Positions 41,352-53,962 of a DNA stretch of 64,000 nt are shown here, piece after piece. This DNA comes from Flectonema sp. DT1601 (Eukaryota; Euglenozoa; Diplonemea; Diplonemida; Diplonemidae): NCBI GenBank assembly GCA_964019425.1, contig OZ025807.1, positions 310,001-374,000 of the forward strand, written 5' to 3'. The notes below the pieces were generated by a model, which saw only the letters and a list, made by a program, of their open reading frames with translations, did no database searches and was not told where the DNA came from. The position numbers and the translations under genes are program-made. The first letter of the stretch is position 1. The number at the start of each line of letters is the position of its first letter.

Positions 41352-42567
41352 TATTTTCACTCATAAACAACAACTGCAAACATAGTCCCCCCCCTCCTAC
41401 TGCTGTTTTTGAAGGGAAAAATAATATTTTTTTTTAAAAAAAAGAAATCATCAAAAAAAAACAAGAGCAAACGGAACGGGGTTGCCAAAAAAAAGAAAAA
41501 GAAAAAAAAAAACACAAGTATTTACCGTTGGTGATGAAGGGTTCGTAGTCTGTAAGTCTGAAGCAGAGCATCAAGATGACTCAAGGATTATTTTTAAAAA
41601 AAAAAAGATTTTAAAAAGAAAAAAGAGGAAAAAAAAGAAAAAAAAAGAATCGCTTTGGTGTGGGGAGTTCCAATCTCATCGGAAAGAATATGTGAAAGGG
41701 GTGTGTTGGGTCAGCTGTGGCACAACCAACTACACAGCACGTCACAACTAGGTAGTGAGAAGCTTGCCTTTTTATTATTTTGTGAGACACAGCAGGCAAA
41801 ATGACAATGAATGATTATTCTCTTATCTTACAACAGGACACAGCCTTGCGATTTTTTTTTATTTTCAAAAAATTACCACCACAATTACAACAACAACAAA
41901 CATAAAAAACGAAACTCGGGAGGGGAAAGAGGGAGGTGCTACCTCAAAAAAAAAAAAAAAAAAATAGAACTACCAACCCTTAGAAAGGTATAGTCGCTGG
42001 CGAGAAGCGTTTACAGTGCCGTGGAGGATATCGCAGTAAACAAGATTTATTTCGTATTTAACAATAACATAATAAGGAGATAGCGAGCTCTACTCAGCTC
42101 ATTAAAAAAAAAAAAAAGATTTGGAAGAAATAATAAATTACATCGTTTGGCTAATACCACCATCGGTTATCTTCTAGTAGGAGTTTGAACGGGTTTGCGT
42201 CTGCTTAAAATGTAAGTGACGTTGTTGCTAACCAGTTTTCAAAAACCTTCCTTGGGAAGAAAAAGAAGGATTTATTCAATTTTAAAAAGTTATTTATATC
42301 AACCATGCTCATCATCCTTAGAAAAGGCGTGTGCAATAATTGGGGAAAAAAAGGGGGGAAGTATGGGAACAAAGAAAAAAAAAGTAAATGCAGTATGCCA
42401 AACACCAATTATGTTCGTAATTTTTTTGTCTTCATTTCTGGAGCCTAAAGTTTTTTTTTTTTCGATATAATTTCAATCGGTCATGTCTCTCTACGTAGAT
42501 ATGCAAAAAGAGAAGCCTCAGCTTCCCCAGTCAGGAGTCGTAAGCCAATTATGTCCTAACTTGTTGT
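41352..42567. other. Intergenic, homopolymer rich
   Basis: This 1.2 kb spacer lies between the IQ-repeat gene and the kelch gene. It has Lys-codon-like A-rich tracts at 41480-41650, A-runs near 41945 and 42104, and T-runs near 42451. No repeat family copy or gene recognised. Confidence 0.6.
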
Positions 42568-45500
42568 CTACTCGTTACTTCCAGTGACTGATTGCTTTTG
42601 TTGCTGGCTGTAGGCCTCTTCAAGGGCAGCATTACGTCCTTGAAATCCTCTGTAGGTAGCCTGTTTAGAAGTCATTTGTTAAAAAAGTTTAGCGGTGAAG
42701 ATACTATGATATTAAAAAAATTAAAAAAGACATTACCTGAATCTTAGTAGCAGCCAGTTTCCTTGCGATGCCATCGTTCTGTTCGTCTCGAACGTCTTGT
42801 CTTTCTGATATTTCTTCTTCTTTAATTTCTTCGCGGCAGAAATCTTCATCCTCTTGAGCATCTTCAAAGGCTTCGTTGAGTTTTAGTTGTTTTTTCTGAA
42901 TTGCTTTATTTCTTCCCTGTGGTTGGATTGTTTTTTTTTTTATTGATCAAGAAACTATTTATAACAGATAAGGATTATTGGTTAGAACATACAGCGTGTC
43001 CTCTCCAGTTGCGTTGAATTACTTTTGCCGATTGCTCGGTTTTATTGATTTCAGAATGATCAACTAACTCTTCTTGAGAAAGCTTTTTCGCGCGTTCCTG
43101 ACGAAGTTGTTTCACACGAGCGCGGTCTCTACGTCCTCTGTGAAGTGCTTGGATTTTAGTCGCAGCTAAATGTTGTTCGTCGCTGTGGACCTTTTCTTGT
43201 TCTTCTCTACGGTTTTGACGTTTTCTCACAGCTTCCTCGCGTTCCTTTCTTCCACGTTGGAGTGCTTGGATCTTAGTTGCTGCTTGGTCTTCTTCAACTT
43301 GCTTCTGTCTTTCTTTCTCCATCACTAGTTCACTCTTCTTGTTTCGTACTTGATGGCCTCTCCAATTTGATTGAATAACTGTGGCACTCTTTTCTTCTGA
43401 TTGTTGTTGTTTTTCAGAATGGATAGCAACTTCTTCTTGTTGAAGTTTCAATCGTCTCTTATTATTTGCTACTTCATGAGCTTGTTTTGCTCTCCATTGA
43501 CTTTGAATTTGTGTGGCTGCCATGCTCTCCTCTTCTGCGATTGCCTGTTGAACCTGCGCTTCCTTACTTTTTTGTGCCTCGCTCCTCTCTGCGAGTTCAG
43601 CTTTACTCTGCTTCACGCGCCATTGTCCTTGAATCTTTGTAGCTGCCTTCGCTTCCTCTTGAGATTTCTTTTCGCATCGTCTGGCATCAACTTCGGCCTT
43701 AGAGCGATTCATGCGGTAGCGACATTGGATTTTAGTGGCTGCTTCCGACTGCTGAGTGACGTCTTCGCAATTTGCTTCTTCTTGCTGTTTATTTGGTTAT
43801 TATAAAAAAACTGTAATATGTAGCCAATAACTGTGGCGGGTTATGATAACTGAAAAAGCCACAAAAGAAAATTTATCAAAGAACATACGCCAACCAGTCG
43901 GCGGTACTCGGCTTCGAACTTGGCAGTTCTACATCTGTAGAGACATTGGATTTTAATTGCTGCTCGAGTACGACGTTCATGGTACAATAAAGTATTTAAT
44001 TTCTCATCGCGGGATAGTCTTCGCCTATTAACAGTCCTACGAGAAGCAGATGATCGTACCATACATTGAATTGTAGTCGCTGATTTGCCAACGAGAAGTT
44101 CATGTTCTTGTTTTGATTTTTCGATTTTATCAATACGAGCTTCTTCCCTAGCAGTAGCCCGTCGTGAGGTTTCATTGCGTGCGAGATGACAACGAGTACC
44201 TCGTTGGATAACTCTAACTGCTTTGTCTTCTTCAACAGACCTGGCACGGGCAGCCTTTTGATCACCCCTTTGCTTTGCCATCCAAGCAGACTGAAATCTC
44301 GCATTGTAAACTCTCCATGCGCACTGAATACAGAGTGCTGCTTCTGTACGACGTAACTCTCGTTCACGTTGAACTCTTGTCTTCGCCAGTTGGAGTTCAT
44401 AGTCGCGGGTCTCAGCTTGTTTTCGGTTCTGTTCCAAGTCTTGAAGAGCAGTTTTGCGTTCTCTTCTCCACGATGCTTCAAATTTTGAGTTATATCTTCT
44501 GTACGCACATTGAATAGTGATCGCCGCACCTTCTAAACGCTCTTCCTCCGCAGTTTTTACTTTATCAGTTTCTGCTCGGTGAGTCCTCTTTGACTTCAGT
44601 TCATGCTTAGCAACACGTGATCTGTACATGCACTGAATTGATGTGGCTGCATGGGATTCTTGAGCATTTTCTTCTGCTACTCTCTCAGCTTCTCTTTTAT
44701 TGTGTCTGGCATCACGCTTCCATAGAAGCATAAACTTTGCGTTATAGCATCGATAGGCTCTCTGGATTACAATAGCAGCTCCATTGTGAGTCACATCCTC
44801 TTCGTGCTGTTCACGTTGGAGTTGTTCTTGTTGGTGAGTGATTTCTTCTGAACTTTCTAGAGTTTGTTCGTTTTGCAGTTTTTTAGTTTTAATAATGTGT
44901 TTTTCCTTTCTTTGAGCAGTGACGTCATCACGTGCCTGCTTACCTCTGAATTGAGATTGGATTTTAGTGGCGGCGACATCTTCACGAGATTTCATTGACT
45001 TGTTAGCCTTGGCTTCACGACGCCAACCAACTTCGAAACGAGCATTGTAACATCTCCACGCACGTTGGATAGTCGAAGCAGCATTGTGCTGACGGGTTTG
45101 TTGAAGAGATCTATCCTTCTCTGAGTCTTTGTTGATTCTTCTTCGCTTTGCTTCATCTCTAGCAGACATTGATCTCCACGATCTCTGAATACACTCAGCT
45201 GCTGGCACTTCAATGAATTGCATTTTAATTTGCTTCTTTTCATTCGCTTCAGTTCTGCCTTGTGTTCCCCTCCACGTTCGTTGGATTTCAACAGCAGACT
45301 TGTCAGCAAGAGCATCACGCTCAGCTTTTTGTTGTCTCGCAGTGTCTCGTTCTCGTTGAAGATTAGTGGCTCTGTTCCTCGAAGTGAAACCTCTAAATAA
45401 TGCTTGAATCTTTGTAACTGCTGTAATACGTTGGGCTTTAAGTTTTGGGTACTGGATGGTCCATCCTCGTTGAATTTGAGAAGCAGCATTTTGACGAACT

Positions 45501-48500
45501 TCATCTTCCTCTTCACGAAAAGCAGCCTCAGCAGCAGCAGCTTGTTCCTTTCTTATTATGGAAGTTGTTTCTCTTGCGGCTACTTGTCGTTGTTTTGATT
45601 GGATTACAATAGCTGCAGCCTCTCGTCTTTTTTCTTGATCACGAATAACACTCTTTTGGTACTCTACTGAACCTGTTGCACGGTCTACAATTCGTTGGTT
45701 ATTATCATCCTGATGCTGTTTGTCTGACTCGGCTGATTGCGCTATTGACTGATCGATACGACGATCATCTGTGGCCTTCTTCTCTTCTAATTGTGCGATT
45801 TTGGTCTCCATTTCTAACATTTGTTTTTGAAGTTCTGAAATCTTATTTTCATGTTTTGCTAGGCGCTCTGCTTCTTGTTGCTCTCTTACTTCAAATTCTC
45901 TAGCATACTTTTCCTGAATTTCTGCTGCAATCCTCTCACGTTCCTGTTTCTCAATAAGTGATCTGTTTTCAATGGATTCAGTTGAGGGTGTTTGGAATTG
46001 TGGTTCTTCTGTAACAGCACCTCCTTCTTCTTCAGTCACATTTGCTGCAGCTTCTTGCTGGGTGACCTCCGCAGCAGCAGGAGATTCCGCCACCTCTATT
46101 GGTGTTTCAGAAATAGTATCCTCAACAGGACTGACTGCAGGGATATCTGTAGCAGGAATACCTGCCGCAGGGCTATCTTGTTGGACCTCAGATGGCACTA
46201 CCGCAGGTGAAGTGTTCTCCACCAATTGAGGTGATTCTGATTCACTTTGACCTGACTCAGACTTTGATACAGCGCGTTGGAGAACAGTTAGAGCACGAGT
46301 ATCATCTGAAGCACAACTCAGAAGATATGACAGAGCTACTCCAGATCCAAATGTTTCTTCGTCGAAAGTTTCCGTCGGAGGAATGACTGGAGAAGTAGAC
46401 TCCTGTACAGCCACAGGAGAGTTACTTTCATTAATTGTTTCGATATCAGTAACAGCTTCTTGTTGAATTTCCGATTCAACTGCGTCAGTCTCACTGGTTT
46501 GGTACAGCGGCATACCAACAGCCTCCCCCAGAGTTGACAGAAAAGTAAGTTTATCATCGGAATCAATATCAGTATGACCTGCCTGTAGAAGTGATTCGAG
46601 AGCTGATAAGTTCTCATTCTCAGAACTACTCTGAAGTAGATTTAAAGGTAGTTTTATTAAACTACTTTGAAGAACATAATAATGTGAAGACTCATCGTCG
46701 AGTATTAAAGATCGAACACCTTGTTCTTCTATAAACACTTGTCGGATTTCTGAAATAGAATACGAACGCTCTTGATCACATGAACGAAGCTCCTCAAGAC
46801 GACGGTCAGAAGAATAAGTATTCTTTCGAGCTTTGACGTTGTTGCGTGCAAGTCTCATCCTAGCACCTCTCTGAATAATTTGAGCACTGTATTGCCTTTC
46901 CTGGTCAACAGCTTCAATAGACAACTGCTTCGCTTGTTGCTCTTTCTGTAATACTTTTGAACGAGTTACCTTTTTAGATGAAACATTAACACGAGTCCAA
47001 TTCTGAATCATACCGACAGCAGCAGCACGTTCATGAGCAACTGCAATTTTCGCCTGTCCCATACCGCGAGATTCTTTCTTTTGCTTTCTCTCATGAGCTT
47101 GATTCCTTGCATTAACGATTTTATAAAATGATTGCAGAATAGTAGCTGCCTTGACACGTTCTTGTTTGATTGCCTCCCTCTCTACTGCGAGAGTTTTGCA
47201 TCGCTGGAGATAAACTTTCTTGTTTTTGAGTTCCTTGGAGTGGTGCTTTCTCCAGCTTCGTTGGATTACCTCCGCGTCTTCATTCGTACCGAGTTGTGTT
47301 TCTTCTTTAGAACTTACTCTTGGTGTTGTTGAATTTATTAGATTATCAGGTTCAGTTACATTCTCAACCACATCATTCAGTAGACGAAGGCCGTAGGAAT
47401 CATGCTTTTCTTCCTTTGCGATTGCAAGTAGTAGTTGAACGTGTTCAGTATCGTTATAATTCTTTTTATTTGATCCAACAAAATCAGCAAGTGTCTCTAT
47501 TGGTGATGATGGAACGCTCTGAGGGGTTTCCTGTTCAGGTTCACTGAGAACAGATTCACTTCTCGCGGGTTCAATTCCCGGGTGTGTCTGTTCTTCTTTT
47601 GTGGTGTCAATCACTTCTGTTTGAGAAGCTGGTGTGTCCACATGGACTTCCTCATCTTCTTGTTCATCTGCTGATTGGTCGTCCTCTTGGTATTGTTCAA
47701 TAGGAGAAGGAGGTACTGCGGTATCAGTGTTGGTGGTTAGTTGTTTCTCAGAATGCGGAGATTTCCCTTCAGTATCTTCGCACGGTTTTGAAGATTGATA
47801 TTGCTCTTCTCTTTTTTTATAAGCTTCTTCTTCAACAATTGACTGAGCAACCTTCTCTTTAAGATCGTCGCTGTAACGGCGTTGGCGTTCGGAAGCTATT
47901 TTGCGGGCTTGGCGGCCACGTTCGACTCGTTGGATGCATTTGGCTTTTTCGTTTACACCACGTAAGTGATTAACCCTAACCCCAGCCTGACGACGTCTTA
48001 CTTGTGATTGTATTTTTACTGCCGCTATTTCACGTGCCGCTTGCAATTTTTGATTTTCTTGAGACTGACGTGTGTCGTTGCCTCTAAAACGTGCCTGAAT
48101 TGATGTTGCTGCTGCCTCTTCTCTTTTCGTTTTAAGTTCGGTCTGTACAGACTTCTGTGCGCTGTGCATTCTCCATACTGATTGGACCTTTGTCGCCGCT
48201 TCATCATAACAGGCAATCTCTTGTGATGTTCTTTGGTTTACTCGAACAGTCTGTAGTTCCTTAACGCTTTTTCTGGTTGCATTTCCTCGAGCCCAAGATT
48301 GAATTGATAAGCAAGCATTGCGTTGTTGGCGGAGTTTATGGGCATCTTGGCGACCGAATTCACCCCTGACCCATCTTTGGATTCGTAAACAGGCTTCGAT
48401 TTTCTCTTTATTATAACGGATATCCGTGCGGACAAGTCTTCCACGCCAGTGCTTTTGGATTAACATCGCTGCTAGTTGTCGATTTTTCGTTTTGCAGTCT

Positions 48501-50098
48501 TTTAATGTTCGACGAGTGTTGTACCCCTGCCATGCAGACTGAATAGTAGTGGCAGCATCTCTTTCTATTGTTCTATCGGTTGCAATGTGTCTCCCGAGAT
48601 GTCCTCTAAAGACACGTTGGATTTCCATAGCAGAGACTCTTTCTTGTCTCATTCTTCTAACCTCGCCACGGCTAAATATCCCGCGTTGGAGTGATTGTAG
48701 TTTTCGTGCGGCATTTCTCTTTGTTGAGAGTCCTCGTACTTCTCTGTCAGCACATATCCTTCTCGCTAATTTCTGCATTACAATAGCGGCATGACGCTGT
48801 CGTAGTTTAGCTTTTGAAAACACCTTATCACGGAAACCTCTGTAGACTCGTTGGATATTGATGGCTGCACGCTCTTCTATTTCTTTAGAACGATCTTCAG
48901 TTCTAGTCAACCAATCATCTTCAGGTATAGCTTCAAGGGTAGCATCAGTTTGTGGTGGTGGAACAGGTGATTCTTGAGATACAAACTGTAGATATCCTTC
49001 TTCTTCTATTTCTTCTTCACCACTAATAGGACAGGTCATTAAAACTCTTTCTGCAGCAGCAAGACGCTCTCCTAATGGATCAGCTTTGGTAAGTCCTGCA
49101 GGTTCACGACCTTGTTTCACAGGTGGTAAATCTTTTGCCAGATTGTTATTTCCGTCCTTAGAATCTGACTGAAGTTGTTGCAATAGAGGGTTGTTGGTCA
49201 CAACGAAGTCAAGAAGTGATGCTATCTCTGAATGGGCGATGAAATTTAAATCGGTTTGGAGTTTTATAATATACGAAACACCTTTCCATTGGTAATCCTG
49301 AACAGCCAACGACGACAAATGCGCCCATTTTTGAATCGCCTCAATCGTGTCCAGAGTAGCACTGCGTAGCGGAGATATAATTTGCTGTAATTCCTTCGCT
49401 AAGGAATCCTTCTCTTGAGGACCGTTGATAGGTCGTTCACTTATTTCTTGCAACAGATAGAGAAATCCTTCTCTAATTTCGATACATTTTTCTACCTGAA
49501 TACTTTGATTTCGTCTATTGTGCATTCCGTGATCAACACCTTCGTGAACCTGATTTTGAGGAAGCTGACGAGTATTTCTATTGACACGATGAGGTCTTTT
49601 TAAATCATGCATTGTAAGCAACTGTGATGGGTGAGGAGGAGACACAGCTTCTGCAATTTGATGTGCTGGGAGAGTGTGTGCGTGCTGATGAGCGTCGTCT
49701 TGGAAAAGACTAACGTGATCTGGTTTTGAAGGATCAGTCATATTTAATGAATCATGTGCTTCTCTTGGTACCCTTTCGGGTGGAGGAGGTATTCTATGAT
49801 TTGGTGGAGCTGGTTGCTGAAATGCTAATTGTGGACCATCAGGCATCATGGCTGCACTCATCGGCATAACTGGACTATAATAATTTGATTCTCCGTACAT
49901 CTTTCCCATATCAGGAGACCAACTGTTCTGCTGAAGGTGTCCCTGATTACGTCTCGTACCTTTCCTACCGCCTCTTTTCCAAAATTTACAGTAACGATCA
50001 TTAAGTGCATTATACTCAGGTATTTGCCCAAGTGTGAATCTGTTGTTCCAACTGGTTTCTGGAGCCATCTCAGTAGTGAACTGCTGTAGGTAACTCAT
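42568..50098 (-). CDS. Giant IQ-motif (calmodulin-binding) protein
   Basis: Four exons (50098-43889, 43784-42993, 42916-42737, 42660-42568) encode 2424 residues. All three introns (43785-43888, 42917-42992, 42661-42736) are phase 0, and the last two fall inside IQ motifs that splicing rebuilds (IQRNWRGHA joined to GRNKAIQ; KIQ joined to ATYRGFQGRN), strong support for the model. About 38 IQ motifs of the form AATKIQ..WRG...R can be counted, in three blocks: 12 near residues 420-770, 4 in the middle, and about 22 in the last 900 residues. Between them are acidic, Pro/Glu/Ser-rich and coiled-coil regions. IQ motifs bind calmodulin or myosin light chains, so this is a likely scaffold for many calmodulins, perhaps on the flagellar cytoskeleton. 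ASPM is a loose analogue. The chosen ATG (MSYLQQFTTE) is 5 nt after GACAG. Confidence 0.88.
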
Positions 50099-50527
50099 AT
50101 TGCCTGTCCTAATCCCAACTTGAGAGTCGGGAGACAGCAAGACTACCACCCCCCTGTAGACAAAATTAGTATTTCATTTTCAAAATGGAATGTAAGAAAG
50201 TGTAATTATTATTTTAAAATACAAAATTTTAAAAAACATGAGGAAAAAAAACACCAAATCGTACGTTCATGCAGATCTGAATCTGCCTTGTTTGTGACTA
50301 CAGTATCCAAAACTGTATAACGTTTTTTTTTTTTTTTCTTTTTCTTTTTCCTTTTTTTTTCCCCTCTTCTTGTTTTAGTCCTTCTCGGCTTCACAACTAT
50401 TTGTGACGTAAGTTTGTCAATAATAAATAATAAAAAAAAAACTACGTAAAAAAAAAAGAGAAAACAGAAAAATCAACTTTAATTAAAAAATCTTTTTTTT
50501 TTTTTTTCCCCTTCGTTTTAAAACCAT
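50099..50527. other. Intergenic, nothing recognised
   Basis: A 429-bp AT-rich spacer with T-runs near 50323 and 50490. It carries the GGATTAGGACAG acceptor-like site beside the IQ gene start. Confidence 0.6.
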
Positions 50528-51431
50528 CTAAGCCTTCTGAGCGTCTGGCATGTTCTCTGGCTCTGCCTTCTTAATAATTTCAACCTTGTCTAAGTTTGAC
50601 TTGATTTTCACGATAGTTGGGAATTTGCTCATGTCAACAGCAAATCTGTTAGCGTTGTATATCTGTGGAATTAAACAGGCATCAGCCATGGTAAGCTCGT
50701 CTCCGAAGCAGTACTTGCCGCTGGTTCTGTTTTTTTTTTTTTTTTTTTTTTTGTACCTACAAACCCATTGTTCGGTAGAAAGAGAATTGTGGCAGCGTAA
50801 CTACCTATTCCCTTATTAGGATTTTCTACCGGTTGCACACAAACAAAATAAAAGTGTGAGTGAGTAAGTAAAAAGTGAAGTTTGCCGATTCTTTTTCCGT
50901 CTTGTTTTTGTGTATGAAGAATATAGTCGCTTGGGGGGATAAGACAGTAAACACATACTTGATCAAGGCTTTTTCCAATGACTCAAATCCTTGAGTGATC
51001 CAGTGGTTGGCCCATTTTGGTTTGTGTTCGTCACCAAAATCAGCTCCAATTTTTGCAATAACAGCAAGATTTTGAATAGGCTGAATACCACACGCAATAA
51101 TTTGACAAAGCTCTCTAACTTTTGCCTTGTCAAGTGGAGACGATGGAAGAAGAGATGGACCTGGGTACACTTCTTCAATATATTCCATTATAGCGAGAGA
51201 CTGACCAACAACACCATCATCGCCAACATCCAGTGCTGGAACTTGCTTCATAACATTCTTATCGTTTGTGTATCCCTCGGCTTTTTGCTCTCCCTTAAGA
51301 AGGTTAACACCTTCGTACTTGTAATCGACACCTTTAACAGCCAAAGCTATTCTTACCCTCCAAGAACATGAGCTTCTCCAATACGAGTACAGAGTAAGAG
51401 TCTCTGGTTTTGATCTTTTAACATCCGACAT
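50528..51431 (-). CDS. Maleylacetoacetate isomerase / glutathione S-transferase zeta
   Basis: Two exons (51431-50959 and 50726-50528), 223 residues, the usual length. The intron 50727-50958 is phase 2; splicing joins SLEKALIK to TSGKYCFGDELTMADACLIP, as in known zeta GSTs. The N-terminal thioredoxin fold carries YSYWRSSCSWRVRIAL with the catalytic SSC (residues 20-22), then QVPAL and GQSLAIMEYIEE for glutathione binding; the helical domain carries QPIQNLAV, the MADACLIPQIYNANRF signature and a short tail. The enzyme isomerises maleylacetoacetate to fumarylacetoacetate in tyrosine and phenylalanine breakdown, in cytosol. The intron ends with 23 A's directly before CAG on the sense strand. A CAG lies 21 nt before the ATG. 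Confidence 0.93.
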
Positions 51432-51595
51432 AATTAAAACTTTTTTTTTTATCTGAAAAGAAATGATGATGATGATAATAAGTTAAGAACTGCCACCTTA
51501 AGATTATAAATAAGATTGCTGGAAAGCAATCGATAAATGAGTAACAAAACACACAACAAAAAATATAAATTAAGATTGAAATCCATTCCCTTTTC

Positions 51596-52798
51596 CTACG
51601 ATGAAATAATGTCACTGACTAGATTCATTTTAAAAGCAGTCCAGTCGTGTTGGATTGTGTATTGAGTTCTGATTTCATTAGCAGTTGGATATCCCTTCGC
51701 GTATTCGCGCATTCTTTGAAGAGGATTGCCGACTAAAAGTTCACGCAGAGCATCGATTGGTAACACTAACAGCCTAAGAGGAGTGTGACTGAACACCGTC
51801 GCTTGACGAGCCCCAACTTGCTCAGGAGCTTGAGAAGATACACCTCCAGTGTCTGGATCAGAGTTATCACCATCGGAATCGTTATCAATGTTTATCGGAG
51901 GAAGTAATTTCTTAGCAATCGGATGTTTACCTCCAGCAGTAGCATCTCTTGAATTACCTGAATTCGTTTTATTAGCCTCAGCTCGATGTTTATTATTAAG
52001 GTCTACTTGAATACCATAAGGTGCTAATTCTCCAAAGTATTCACCAGGTTGAAGAACTGCTAATTCCAAGAGCTTGACCATCTTTTTCATGTGTCCAGCA
52101 GTTCCTTTTAATATTTCAATTTCACGTACCACTCTACATTCACCTTGAACGATGAAGAACATGTCTGCTCCATGTTCATTCTCCCTTACTATGACCTGTC
52201 TAGATGTGTACTTTCGTGGGTAGACACTCTTTGCTAGTTCTCGAAGTTGCACAGCTGTCCAAGAAGCAAATGCCGGAACTAATAAGTTTTTAAAATATTG
52301 CACTCTTTGAGTCAGTTCTTTTTCTTCTTGAAATTGTAATAAGGAAATGTAGTCTTCCCGGTGAAGACAGAGGAATTCACATCCGTCTTCTTTTGTTGTG
52401 AATGAAGCTCCCCCCGGTAAGGCTTTAAGAGTGAGATCGTCTCCGAAGTAATCGCCTTTGCAGTAGTCGAAGTATGTCTTTCCTGGTATGCTGACTGCCT
52501 TCATTTCTACAGCTCCCCAAAGAATTAGTCGCCAGGGACCGGTGTATTTGTGAACGTCGAAGTGACTAATGAGGTCGACTGATTTCTTCGGTTCTCTTTC
52601 ATAATAAGCGACTTTTGATATAGCTAATCGACATTCATAAGGTAAATGTGAAAAAACTCTTTGGCGTGATATCAGAGTTAGGAATTTACTCATTTCTTCT
52701 TCTGTTCGTTCTAAAATTGTTTTTGTACGAAGGACATCACAACATACTTTCCATTCACTACGTTCACTACCGAGTTGGACATTATCAGAAACAGCCAT
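51596..52798 (-). CDS. Cyclic-nucleotide-binding-domain protein
   Basis: Single exon, 400 residues. Two cNMP-binding-like folds are visible. The first (about residues 85-185) has KGDYFGDDLTL and a CEFLCLHREDY end. The second (about 205-355) begins RQVIVRENEHGADMFFIVQG and has LQPGEYFGELAPYG. It is interrupted after that motif by an insert of some 65 residues rich in Asn, Asp and Gly, before FSHTPLRLLVLPIDAL. The phosphate-binding Arg-Ala expected after FGELA is not obvious at either site, so ligand binding is uncertain. No kinase or channel domain is present; it resembles CNBD2-type stand-alone proteins. The ATG is 12 nt after TATTTCAG, the best acceptor-like site in the window. Confidence 0.8.
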   Translation of the reverse strand: MAVSDNVQLGSERSEWKVCCDVLRTKTILERTEEEMSKFLTLISRQRVFSHLPYECRLAISKVAYYEREPKKSVDLISHFDVHKYTGPWRLILWGAVEMKAVSIPGKTYFDYCKGDYFGDDLTLKALPGGASFTTKEDGCEFLCLHREDYISLLQFQEEKELTQRVQYFKNLLVPAFASWTAVQLRELAKSVYPRKYTSRQVIVRENEHGADMFFIVQGECRVVREIEILKGTAGHMKKMVKLLELAVLQPGEYFGELAPYGIQVDLNNKHRAEANKTNSGNSRDATAGGKHPIAKKLLPPINIDNDSDGDNSDPDTGGVSSQAPEQVGARQATVFSHTPLRLLVLPIDALRELLVGNPLQRMREYAKGYPTANEIRTQYTIQHDWTAFKMNLVSDIISS

Positions 52799-53199
52799 CC
52801 GAGTGAATACCTGAAATAAGATAACATAAATTTATTTATTTTTTTTTAAGAATTTCTTTTTTTTCAATTCGAATGAAAAAAAAAAAAAAACAACGCGGGA
52901 CAGTACGACACTCGAGTACAAAGGTTATAACCTTCCTCACTCAATGGTTTTCTTTTTTAAACATTTTATTTCTTCTTCTTCATTTCTTTTTAAATACTCT
53001 TTAAAAAGGTTTCCCAGAACAGAATAATAACAAAAGACACGTATATAAAAAAAAGATTATTGCATTTTTTTTTTTTTTTTTTTTTTTGTGGTATTTCCTT
53101 TTCAGTAAACAACATGAGAAGGTCGGTTCTGTGGTTGAGAAAGAAAAAAAACTCACAAAAAGCGGAAATTGAATGCTATTATTTGAATGAGTCTCCGCA
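52799..53199. other. Intergenic, nothing recognised
   Basis: A 401-bp spacer with T-runs near 52857 and 53065 and the TTATTTCAG acceptor-like site next to the downstream gene's start. Confidence 0.6.
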
Positions 53200-53478
53200 T
53201 CACACATCAGCAGCACTTAAGGAGCTTAGAGTGTCACTCATGCTATCTAATGCTTCCTTTAGTTCAGTCGCTGTCAATTCTAAGTTTATATTTTTTTCTA
53301 ATCCTTCTTCGTCCTTTACTGTTAAAGATAATCTGCAAAGATTCGTAGATTCTGTCGATAGAGTGCTACTGCTTAAACACATTACTGTCTCCCAGTTAAA
53401 TCCAATTAGTTTATCGCCATCACTTTCCCAAGTCTCTGGGACTACAGAATATTTTGTTTCCCAGTCTGAGGCTGACAT
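53200..53478 (-). CDS. COMM-domain protein, COMMD6-like in size
   Basis: Single exon, 92 residues. The segment IGFNWETVMCLSSSTLS, then CRLSLTVKD and LELTATELKEALDSM, follows the COMM domain pattern: a tryptophan-containing strand, two further strands, and a terminal helix with L..L. COMMD proteins form hetero-oligomers in the Commander/CCC complex, which recycles membrane cargo from endosomes. There is almost no N-terminal helical domain, as in COMMD6, the one short human member (85 residues), so this may be its counterpart. The ATG follows AACAG by 7 nt, which suggests that no upstream coding exon is missing. Confidence 0.6.
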   Translation of the reverse strand: MSASDWETKYSVVPETWESDGDKLIGFNWETVMCLSSSTLSTESTNLCRLSLTVKDEEGLEKNINLELTATELKEALDSMSDTLSSLSAADV

Positions 53479-53930
53479 CTTCGGGCTGTTACTTTTTTTT
53501 TTTTTTCCCTACTGGAAAAACAATGTAATAAGTTAATATAACAAATATATTATTTTGATAAAGTATGCAAAGACTTTTTTACTCCATTGGTTGATCGCTT
53601 AAGGAAATAGAAAATTAATGAGTAATTCTACAGGCAATTACCTAAAACAACAGTAACATTTACCAAGCAAAGAATGAATACATGTGGGGTGCCGGCGCAG
53701 GGGAAAATGCGGCTGGGAATCCGCAGAGTGATCTTTTTTTTTTTTTTTTTTTTTCATTTTCTTTTTTTTTTTGTTCGTACACAAGAAAGCAAAATAAAAA
53801 AGATATCTGGAAGAAGGAAAATAAAAAAAAAAAAAAATTGAGAGGGAGGGGATTTCAGACAACCAACCGAAGTAACAAATAACCTTCGCAACAAGAGTGC
53901 TGTAAAATCTAAGAGAATGCAACATTTACC

Positions 53931-53962
<32 letters not shown>

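Noticed and set aside
41482-41751. Lys-rich plus-strand open frame
   Set aside because: It is built mainly from A-runs; no domain, and opposite strand to all genes.
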